33,732 bases of DNA from a virus: positions 1 through 33,732 of IMG/VR virus record IMGVR_UViG_3300047325_000009; one strand, 5' to 3'. The translations under genes and the position numbers were made by a program. Shown here in pieces: positions 29,001 through 33,732 of the stretch (the stretch's first letter is position 1; each line of letters begins with the position of its first letter). Below the pieces are notes generated by a model that saw only the letters and a list, made by a program, of their open reading frames with translations, searched no databases and was not told the DNA's origin.

Positions 29001-30974
29001 CGGATTGAGGGCGGCGATGAAGCAACGGTGCTGGGACAGTTCCTCAAGGACGAGGACAAGGGCAGAACCTTATTTCAGGCCGAAGATGAGATGCGCAAGG
29101 TCGCCACGATGCAGACTTCCGGACAGGCTGCGCGGCTGGTCCACCAATCGGCGACGGGCGGTCTCAAAGCCGCCATCCTCGAATACTACATCAATGCCCT
29201 GATTTCCGGCCCGATAACCCATTTCCGCTATTCGGTCGGCAACACGGTCGCGGCCCTGTGGACGCCGCTCGTGCAGATCCCCATTGCTGCCGGCGTCGGC
29301 AAACTGGCCGAGCTCCATGCCGGAGAACCTATCGAGCGTGTGCGTCTAGGCGAGGCTGGCGCGCAACTCTACGCGATGGGCCGGGGTTCGCGGGAGGGCA
29401 TCAAGGCGGCGGTCGAGGCTTGGAAGAACGGCTTCTCCCCAGCGCTGCCAGGTGAACGCGTCTCGGCTCATTTCGCCGACGCTCCGGTGCGCGCGATTCC
29501 CGGCAAGATCGGCGAGGTTCTGAACTACCCGAGCAAATCTGTCTCGGCCATCCATTCGTTTTTCAAATCGCTCCGGTACGCGCAGAATATCGCAGGTGCC
29601 GCTTACCGCATGGCGAGCGAGGAAGGGCTAGAGGGCGATGCGTTTGACCAGCGCGTTGCTGAACTGACGATGAGCCCGACGCCCGAGACGATGGCGGCTC
29701 TGCAAGAGAAAATGCGGCTTGGCGATGACCTGACGCCGCAGGAACAGATGATGCGGAACGCGTCGGCTGAGGCGATGCGCGAGTTGTATATGGCGCCCAC
29801 GGAATACAACAGCCTCGCCGGCATGTACAGCCGATGGGCCAATGGCCCCGGTGTTGCGCCGTTGATCGGTAAAATCCTGGTCCCGTTCATGAAGATCGGT
29901 TCCGAGATTACGCACAACGCATTCATGGAACAGACTCCGCTTGGCCTGCTGAATAAGGGTATCCGAGATAACGCGCTCGGTCGTAACGGCGAAGTGGCCC
30001 GCGATATGCAGCTAGCCAGGGTTGCCGGTGGCGTTGCGCTTATGGGCGTAACCAGCACGCTCGTCCTTGAGGGCATGGCGACCGGCGATGGCCCTTCAGA
30101 TCCAGCGAAACGTGCAGTGTGGTTGCTGTCCCATAAACCAAATTCGATTCAGATCGGTGACATTACGCTGCCATACCAAGGCTTGGGCTCGCTCGGCATG
30201 CTCATGCGGTTCAGCGCAAACACCGTTGAAACCGCGCGAGGATGGGGAGACGAGCACGGCAATAAACTTGCCTCGACGTTCTTTGGTATGAGCAAAGCCA
30301 TTCTTGATGAGAATTTCATGCGCGGTTTGCATGACGCGCTGGATGCGATTTACGCTCCAGACCGGAATCTGGAACGATGGGTGGAAAACTTTGCTACGAA
30401 CTGGCTGCCGTTCTCTGTGGGCATGTCCCAAGTCGCTCGCGCCATCGATCCCGACCAGCGTGTTACTGACGGCATCTTTGAGCAGGCCGCATCCAAAGTC
30501 CCGCTCCTATCCGAAACTCTCCAGCCCCGTCGCGACGTGTTCGGCCAGCCAATCCTGAACGGTTCCAGCGTGGCGCAATACGCCCATGATCCAGTCGTAC
30601 AGCGCATGAATGCGCTCGATATGGGCGTGGGGCGTCTGGAGAAGAAAATCCGTGGCGTGGCGCTGACCGAGGATCAGTATGATGATTTCTCGAACGTCGC
30701 CGGCAAACTGGCGAAGATGCGGCTTGATGCTCTAGTGCAGCCAGGGTTTGAGCAGATTCCAGCGCAGATGCAGATCAACAAGATTGCGGACGTGATCCGG
30801 GATAGCCGCCACCTCGCACGGCAGCAGATGATCGCGAAATATCCAGACATCGCCGCGCAGGCCACGAGCGCCAAGATGCTCAAGAAATACGGGGCCATTG
30901 CTCCCGAGGGTCCGCAGTCCCGCACGGTTGAGGATACGGATGCAACGGGGCAGGATGCGGGTGAGACGGAATAA
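26001..30974 (+). CDS. giant internal virion protein with HExxH motif
   Basis: 1657 residues. N-terminal Pro-rich tract; a coiled coil at about 345-430 (FKERLEPAQQQVDDLQRQLD); an Asn-rich stretch at 465-510; then TFMHEMAHNWLEQMM with HEMAH at 622-626, followed by HERFARGFETYLMEGRAPSQ near 670. This is the arrangement of zinc-metallopeptidase-like domains found in large polyvalent phage proteins. A Gly-rich region at 786-857 overlaps a nested gene. The C-terminal 750 residues are helical with amphipathic membrane-active segments (GKILVPFMKIGSEITHNAF, VAGGVALMGVTSTLVLEGMA). It probably is packaged in the capsid and ejected; the peptidase may act on itself or on host proteins. Confidence 0.8.
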   Translation: MAADPTDDWLSPGAPMPAPSVDLTAPQTTGTPAADASLPAPDPDAPPAPDFDGAVSVQPTPAPVKTPAAPADDWINPGDPIKPQSGIATFFRGLTASAGEAQAAEAGTTVSPEQQAQDQQAFTDVARHTVVGRIFTAMGASVVGDFSSAKIGASPEFDNAMRQMGLYNDYAKGDASILKTFYQSLFSSAIASADIFSTAFQAGAGAAGAAVGQTAQELGVPNAQKLGQDISGAIMNEAMSPSMGHMAPHPVTLDIAAHDAKVFESEGAYMGTEPGTNEPARLAASSIVQSSSAEPPAEAAVAPEPTAPSVSDIARQIAPDTFKQYDNLTAQRDQLRGVVEGRVSDAQDEVADQFKERLEPAQQQVDDLQRQLDGFEKAGNDKKAALFRGRLDKAQSVLDGINSDLSDAQDAAAAKVRADAAAELLDIHHRLADLAPDLSAATRAADEHANGGAPLPSAEQVENSPSNNLAEAQPINLPNYENSSKPVENANNLIGSEPSNNLAGKLSNSAETVLGQDTTHTPIEQQRANIVADVTKKLDAIGRPADEALANAEMVAAHYEAKAALYNGTKGSAEDLYKAEMPDIATAEKGGPRGEANGKMVFRNARNTLTMFAKADASTFMHEMAHNWLEQMMKDAADDAAPESLKADADAVRKWIGLKEGAKITKAPHERFARGFETYLMEGRAPSQKLAGVFAQFKNWLTKIYGTVNKIGRPISDDIRGVFDRLLVHAPERTVIAPEGEVGRSFADLHETDAETTPPEKAHEAATVVRSEQNAIINHAAPEDLNAVVERTSDASGGREATGEESDRDANAAGTGTGEGGSPAEPGTVGPRGGEAAPDGGGARGEIATAERPAEAVSPATVINNGKKFENKAGNIRLDLLNTTDDIDAAIHEMSDENDGFMSERRGVVSIGQTMDLADAAGVDTAWINREELGKAYNAHQIAALTKIMIQTAKDVVEKAQSGVLADYLEARERLKMIQARVAGATAEAGRALNIFNHLRRIEGGDEATVLGQFLKDEDKGRTLFQAEDEMRKVATMQTSGQAARLVHQSATGGLKAAILEYYINALISGPITHFRYSVGNTVAALWTPLVQIPIAAGVGKLAELHAGEPIERVRLGEAGAQLYAMGRGSREGIKAAVEAWKNGFSPALPGERVSAHFADAPVRAIPGKIGEVLNYPSKSVSAIHSFFKSLRYAQNIAGAAYRMASEEGLEGDAFDQRVAELTMSPTPETMAALQEKMRLGDDLTPQEQMMRNASAEAMRELYMAPTEYNSLAGMYSRWANGPGVAPLIGKILVPFMKIGSEITHNAFMEQTPLGLLNKGIRDNALGRNGEVARDMQLARVAGGVALMGVTSTLVLEGMATGDGPSDPAKRAVWLLSHKPNSIQIGDITLPYQGLGSLGMLMRFSANTVETARGWGDEHGNKLASTFFGMSKAILDENFMRGLHDALDAIYAPDRNLERWVENFATNWLPFSVGMSQVARAIDPDQRVTDGIFEQAASKVPLLSETLQPRRDVFGQPILNGSSVAQYAHDPVVQRMNALDMGVGRLEKKIRGVALTEDQYDDFSNVAGKLAKMRLDALVQPGFEQIPAQMQINKIADVIRDSRHLARQQMIAKYPDIAAQATSAKMLKKYGAIAPEGPQSRTVEDTDATGQDAGETE
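27393..27510. repeat. TAATTTGGCA repeats inside the giant core gene
   Basis: CCGTCAAATAATTTGGCAG occurs twice (27393-27411 and 27492-27510). Between them lie an inverted TGCCAAATTA (27430-27439) and a near copy TAATTGGCA. The whole stretch is AT-rich and encodes repeated NNLA/NNLI peptides (residues 465-510). The 10-mer TAATTTGGCA also occurs at 2090-2099 in the terL insertion. It may be only a repeat-expanded linker, or a protein-binding site. Confidence 0.6.
28357..28572 (+). CDS. nested out-of-frame gene, 71 residues
   Basis: Lies wholly within the giant core gene in another frame. A perfect GGAGG (28346-28350) precedes its ATG by six bases. The product, MPSLKELQTHLADAKQRVKN, LTVMQMRPGQEPEKVALLRN, LERSARAEVKLRRMAVEHEE, is a soluble, basic, two-helix protein with a Pro/Gln tail. 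Third codon positions in this frame are strongly G/C, as in the phage's main genes, whereas the frame of the giant gene is here a low-complexity Gly/Glu/Ala string with many A/T-ending codons. I infer that the nested frame is the older coding frame. Function unknown; a chaperone-like or regulatory role for the host protein is guesswork. Confidence 0.65.
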   Translation: MPSLKELQTHLADAKQRVKNLTVMQMRPGQEPEKVALLRNLERSARAEVKLRRMAVEHEEKSPQQSAQPKP

Positions 30975-30976
30975 GT

Positions 30977-31050
30977 TGGAGCGGACGCCCGGACTCGAAC
31001 CGGGATCATTAGTTTGGAAGACTAAGGCCCTACCATTGGACGACGCCAGC
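30977..31050 (-). tRNA. tRNA-Gly (anticodon UCC)
   Basis: The reverse complement folds as a complete 74-nt tRNA with encoded CCA. Acceptor halves GCTGGCG and CGTCCGC pair with one mismatch (3:70) and one G-U. The D arm is GTCC/GGGC with loop AATGGTA; the anticodon arm TTAGT-CTTCCAA-ACTAA gives UCC; the T arm is CCCGG-TTCGAGT-CCGGG; the discriminator is U, as for bacterial tRNA-Gly. It begins two bases after the giant core gene and is opposite in direction. It reads GGA/GGG codons, uncommon in the virion genes but used in the inserted elements. It could alternatively be an attachment-site copy of a host tRNA. Confidence 0.85.
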
Positions 31051-31296
31051 ACTCTGCGTGGGTACGATCAATGATTGTTTAAACCTCCTTCGCGCGGAGG
31101 AGATATCCGCAATCACTGGAAGGGTCACGCCCCCAAAGACTTTTCCCAACTTTTGTTCCGTACCCATGACATTTCGGTGCACCGTAGCGTCGCCTCTCGG
31201 GAACCGCAGAAAATATGGCTTATTTACCGTTGTTTTGCAACCCCCCACCTCTAGCCTAGCCTTCCAGCCAAACATACCATATACTGCGTCCAGTCG

Positions 31297-31329
31297 CGTC
31301 GGATGACGCTGCGTCCCTTTGAAGGATGG
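31297..31329 (+). promoter_or_regulatory. late element, copy 3 (tail-fibre unit)
   Basis: CGTCGGATGACGCTGCGTCC followed by CTTTGAAGGATGG, just before a TTG start at 31334. It is the third copy of the element seen before portal and major capsid genes. A TATACT -10-like box lies at 31280-31285, 11 nt upstream. The 31051-31296 interval before it holds no credible gene, only a CCTCC/GGAGG hairpin at 31083-31099. Confidence 0.6.
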
Positions 31330-31333
31330 TCGA

Positions 31334-31474
31334 TTGGCATCTCAGCCCAATCCCCCTCGCGTCGCCCGCAAACCGGCTCGGAAAAACCCGAAGCCGCACA
31401 CTGCGTTGCCGCGTAAAGTCGATCACACGGCGCCCGAGACGGCCAAGCACTCGCTTCAGGTCGCCAAGTCGTGA
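31334..31474 (+). CDS. 46-residue basic Pro-rich protein
   Basis: Starts with TTG 31334 after AAGGA about eight bases upstream. The product ASQPNPPRVARKPARKNPKP, then LPRKVDHTAPETAKHSLQVA, is very basic and disordered. Its TGA overlaps the GTG of the tail-fibre gene, which suggests a coupled first gene of this unit. It might bind DNA or a tail component; unknown. Confidence 0.5.
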   Translation: MASQPNPPRVARKPARKNPKPHTALPRKVDHTAPETAKHSLQVAKS

Positions 31475-32367
31475 CGATCAGCACCCAACAGTCACAGGTC
31501 ACGCTTTCGGGCAACGGCAGCACGACGGTATTTTCGTTTCCGTTCGTTGCAGGATCGGCGTCGAACCTCGTCATTACGTTGTTGAATACAAGCACTGGCG
31601 TTCTGACAACGCTGCCGGCGTCCACCTACAACGTGTTCCTGAACCCGATCTCGCCCGGCCAGCTTTGGGCTGTCGGCGGTTCAGTGACATATCCGACATC
31701 TGGATCGCCTCTCGCGACCGGCATGCTTTTGACCATCGCGAGAGTATTGCCACTCCAGCAGTTGGTTTCAATCTCCAATCAAGGCGATTTCTATCCGACC
31801 GTCGTAGAGAGCGCACTTGATGTTCTGGAATTGGAAATTCAACAGATCGCCGCCAGATCGGGTTTGTTTCGCGGAATCTGGACGACTGCTACGCAATACA
31901 ATTATGGCGATCTTGTCATTGACGGGGCTAACGGCAATAACACTGGCGGCCTCTATACGTGCTTGATCGGTAATTTGTCGGGCACGTGGAGCACTGACCT
32001 CGCGAACGGCGACTGGCTGCTGGCGATCATCCAGCAGCCTTTGCCACCTACGCCGGTCGGATCAGGCGTCATCGTCAGCGGATCTAGTTACACGGCCGTT
32101 TCGACCATAGAATACATTGACGTAAACCAGAGCGCGGCACCCGCTGCTTTCACCGTCAATCTACCAGCCGTTCCAGCGCTTTGGGAAAAACACACCGTAA
32201 CGGATTTCGGCAACACCGCAGCGGTCTATCCGATCACGATCAACGGCAATGGCAAATTCATCGGGGGCCCGAGCGTCTCTCACGGCGGCATGACCTCGTT
32301 TCCTCTTAATTTCAACGGCCAGTCACAGGGTCTTCACTACAACGGGCAAGGATGGGCCTTGACATGA
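31471..32367 (+). CDS. tail fibre-type protein with T7-tail-like N-terminus
   Basis: 298 residues from GTG 31471. The N-terminal 130 residues have the layout of the phage T7 tail-fibre attachment domain: STTVFSFPFVAGSASNLVIT, TYNVFLNPISPGQLWAVGGS, TYPTSGSPLATGMLLTIARV, LPLQQLVSISNQGDFYPTVV and ESALDVLELEIQQIAARSG. This domain docks the fibre at the adaptor. A short middle (RGIWTTATQYNYGDLVIDG) and a C-terminal beta domain (WEKHTVTDFGNTAAVYPITI) follow. It lacks the long shaft of a full fibre, so it may serve as an adaptor for the tailspike encoded downstream. Confidence 0.8.
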   Translation: MTISTQQSQVTLSGNGSTTVFSFPFVAGSASNLVITLLNTSTGVLTTLPASTYNVFLNPISPGQLWAVGGSVTYPTSGSPLATGMLLTIARVLPLQQLVSISNQGDFYPTVVESALDVLELEIQQIAARSGLFRGIWTTATQYNYGDLVIDGANGNNTGGLYTCLIGNLSGTWSTDLANGDWLLAIIQQPLPPTPVGSGVIVSGSSYTAVSTIEYIDVNQSAAPAAFTVNLPAVPALWEKHTVTDFGNTAAVYPITINGNGKFIGGPSVSHGGMTSFPLNFNGQSQGLHYNGQGWALT

Positions 32368-32831
32368 TGAAAAAGATTGTCGCGGCGCTTTGCGTTGTCG
32401 GACTTGTCGCGGCGTCGCCGGCATGGGCGGTTCCAGACCAAGTCGTCACCGGCTACATGTCGCTTACCGGATGTCCATCGGCCGCGCTTACGCCGTGTTT
32501 CGTGCCGTTTACGGGCAGCACCGGCGGCGGAGGCGCAATCTCGACCGTGCCGGATGCGTCGGTTCCGACCGGGTACCAGCAGATCACCAATCTGACGGCA
32601 TCGACCGTCGTGACTCCAGCCGCTGGTTCGACCTATTGCAACGTCGTCGCCACGGGCGCCGCAGTGATGGAAAGAGACGATGGCGTGGCGCCCACAGCAT
32701 CGGTCGGGTTCCCTCTCGCCATCGGGCAATCGGCCACATTCCGGCTTTCGGCGACGGGTTTTTCCAACTGGCGCTTTATCCAGCAGGCAGCCACCGCGAC
32801 CCTGAACGTTGCCTGCTACAAGGACGCTTGA
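32364..32831 (+). CDS. exported phage protein with beta C-terminal domain
   Basis: 155 residues; ATG 32364 (or 32367) overlaps the upstream stop. MMKKIVAALCVVGLVAASPA then WAVPD is a clear Sec signal peptide with a likely cut after AWA. The mature part has YMSLTGCPSAALTPCFVPF, a Gly-rich linker and a domain QQITNLTASTVVTPAAGSTY, VMERDDGVAPTASVGFPLAI, TFRLSATGFSNWRFIQQAA. Similar domains are known in phage structural and tail proteins. Export of a tail-operon protein is unusual: it might be secreted or attached to the cell surface, or the leader might be an N-terminal membrane anchor. Confidence 0.6.
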   Translation: MMKKIVAALCVVGLVAASPAWAVPDQVVTGYMSLTGCPSAALTPCFVPFTGSTGGGGAISTVPDASVPTGYQQITNLTASTVVTPAAGSTYCNVVATGAAVMERDDGVAPTASVGFPLAIGQSATFRLSATGFSNWRFIQQAATATLNVACYKDA

Positions 32832-32833
32832 TT

Positions 32834-33127
32834 ATGAAGCGGATCATTCTTGGCGCGCTTCTGTGGCTACTGTGTGGCGCTGGCGCGCTGTGCTCGGCTT
32901 CGCTGGAAGAGTTCAAGGATGTCGGGCCGCAGATCTCGCCGGCCGACGCCGGGAAGGACCTGATGGTCGTGCATCCATTCTGGGGGAAGTTTAAGGACGA
33001 ACAAACCGGAATTTCGGATCACCGTATTCAGCCGTTTTTTGGCGCGCATCAAGTAGAGGGCGTCGATTCTCGCCTGTCTGATACGACGATGCTGGCAACC
33101 TACGCAGTGTTCGTTACGCAGCCATGA
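32834..33127 (+). CDS. small exported protein
   Basis: 97 residues: MKRIILGALLWLLCGAGALC SAS is a signal peptide with a possible cut after CSAS or a nearby Ala. The mature part is EEFKDVGPQISPADAGKDLM, VHPFWGKFKDEQTGISDHRI, then LSDTTMLATYAVFVTQP. No lipobox is obvious at the cut site although a Cys lies in the leader. A paired exported gene after the preceding one suggests a periplasmic or envelope function such as exclusion or lysis timing; this is inference. The stop overlaps the next ATG. Confidence 0.5.
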   Translation: MKRIILGALLWLLCGAGALCSASLEEFKDVGPQISPADAGKDLMVVHPFWGKFKDEQTGISDHRIQPFFGAHQVEGVDSRLSDTTMLATYAVFVTQP

Positions 33128-33246
33128 CAACGCTGTTGACTGTGGGCTATCAGGATCACGAAAAGCGAATTAACCAATTGGAAAACCGGGTCAATTCCCT
33201 AGCTTCTTGTAAGCTCGCGGTCTCTGGCCGGTGCTGGTGGAAATAG
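33124..33246 (+). CDS. 40-residue coiled-coil micro-protein
   Basis: ATG overlaps the previous stop. MTTLLTVGYQDHEKRINQLE then NRVNSLASCKLAVSGRCWWK: one amphipathic heptad helix (YQDHEKRINQLENRVNSL) with a Cys/Trp end. It may oligomerise. The end is followed after three bases by the tailspike start. Confidence 0.45.
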   Translation: MTTLLTVGYQDHEKRINQLENRVNSLASCKLAVSGRCWWK

Positions 33247-33249
33247 CGC

Positions 33250-33732
33250 ATGGCATACATCCCACAAGATATCCCATACATCAACTCAATCGCTGCATTG
33301 AAGTTGTTCAACCCGAATTCCGCGACCACGGTAGTCTATGTCGAAGGCTATTACGGCCCTGATCAGGTAAGCGGCGGCTTGTTCCGTTACCTATCGGGAA
33401 TGTCTCCATCGCTAGACGATGCGACTACGATTATTGGAAGCAGCATCCTAACCGGTTGCTGGCTGCGCGATCTCTCGAACCAGGCCCCGACGCCGCTGAT
33501 GGCCGGCGCGTATGGGGACTGCCTGCGAATCACTGCCAGCGTCACGGTCAGCGGCACCGCTTTGACGGTTCCGGGCGCAAATTTCTCATCGTCTGACGCG
33601 GGGAAGAATATTTACATCCCCGGCGCCGGTACATCGGGCGGCGTTTTCCAGACGACGATTTCGGCGGCAAGCGGGACCAGCGTCACCTTGGCTGCTTCGG
33701 TGGTCACCCCCTTGGCGGCATCGTCTCAGACC
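33250..33732 (+). CDS. tailspike protein, partial at right edge
   Basis: 161 codons without a stop up to the window end. The N-terminus MAYIPQDIPYINSIAALKLF and VVYVEGYYGPDQVSGGLFRY with GCWLRDL matches the head of tailspikes with a right-handed beta-helix (WxR end of the first domain, normally followed by FGAxGDG). Here GAYGDCLRITASVTVSGTAL then SSSDAGKNIYIPGAGTSGGV and SAASGTSVTLAASV open the repetitive part. Such spikes bind or cut host surface polysaccharide. The catalytic region would lie beyond the window. Confidence 0.75.
   Translation, partial: MAYIPQDIPYINSIAALKLFNPNSATTVVYVEGYYGPDQVSGGLFRYLSGMSPSLDDATTIIGSSILTGCWLRDLSNQAPTPLMAGAYGDCLRITASVTVSGTALTVPGANFSSSDAGKNIYIPGAGTSGGVFQTTISAASGTSVTLAASVVTPLAASSQT

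Noticed and set aside
31030-31275. An 81-codon leftward frame and an overlapping rightward 82-codon frame beside the tRNA
   Set aside because: Neither has a ribosome binding site or a recognisable pattern, and the leftward one runs into the tRNA gene.
9210-31329. The late element as a T7-type phage RNA polymerase promoter
   Set aside because: It is GC-rich and shows no resemblance to known T7-type promoters, and no phage polymerase gene is in the window; left as an unassigned element.
31251-31625. A 124-codon leftward frame opposite the tail-fibre start
   Set aside because: Shadow of the two plus-strand genes; covers the conserved late element.
1-33732. CRISPR array, insertion sequence or diversity-generating retroelement
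   Set aside because: No regularly spaced long repeats, transposase or reverse transcriptase are visible. The short AAGACAG repeats are too short and too irregular for CRISPR.

Overview
The window is a 33.7 kb piece of a tailed-phage or prophage genome of the short-tailed (podovirus) type. Its GC-rich coding sequence, strong preference for C/G at third codon positions and protein types suggest an alphaproteobacterial host; this is inference, because no host gene is visible. The set of Bbp19-like, Bbp16-like cement and capsid staple proteins, a T7-type two-gene tail tube and very large internal virion proteins resembles the Bordetella BPP-1 group. The genes inside the window are mostly virion genes; replication, integrase and lysis genes are not seen.

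Layout. Positions 1-434 hold a leftward XRE-type regulator, cut by the window edge, and a tiny rightward membrane protein. Positions 435-898 are non-coding and AT-rich in part, with about eleven copies of a (C/T)AAGACAG motif just before the small terminase gene. Positions 899-3952 encode the terminase. The large subunit gene is interrupted twice: by about 146 nt with a perfect hairpin between the ATPase and nuclease parts, and by an intein that carries an HNH endonuclease in another reading frame. Positions 4001-9187 are an accessory island of about twenty small, tightly overlapping genes and some broken ones (a DUF4326 remnant, truncated HTH, an indel-damaged gene), plus a DUF1566/lectin-like protein.

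Positions 9248-17688 are the head genes: portal, Bbp19-like, scaffold, major capsid protein, a free-standing HNH gene inserted behind it, the Bbp16-like cement protein, several small head proteins and the capsid staple. Positions 17695-21612 encode the tail adaptor and nozzle. Positions 21612-30974 encode internal virion or ejection proteins, with a sulfotransferase-like and a GNAT gene between them, a transglycosylase protein, and a 1657-residue protein with an HExxH motif. A 71-codon gene with its own ribosome binding site is nested out of frame in that last gene. A tRNA-Gly(UCC) lies on the opposite strand at 30977-31050. From 31334 a new unit holds the tail-fibre N-terminal protein, two exported proteins and the start of a tailspike, cut at the right edge.

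How it works together: terminase packages DNA through the portal into a capsid built with scaffold and stabilised by cement and staple proteins; adaptor, nozzle and fibres complete the tail; the internal proteins are presumably ejected to cut peptidoglycan and form a channel. A conserved 30-nt element precedes the portal, capsid and tail-fibre units and may set off three late transcription units. The strongest candidates for something undescribed are the double interruption of terL with its out-of-frame HNH gene, the nested gene at 28357-28572, the AAGACAG array and the repeated late element.
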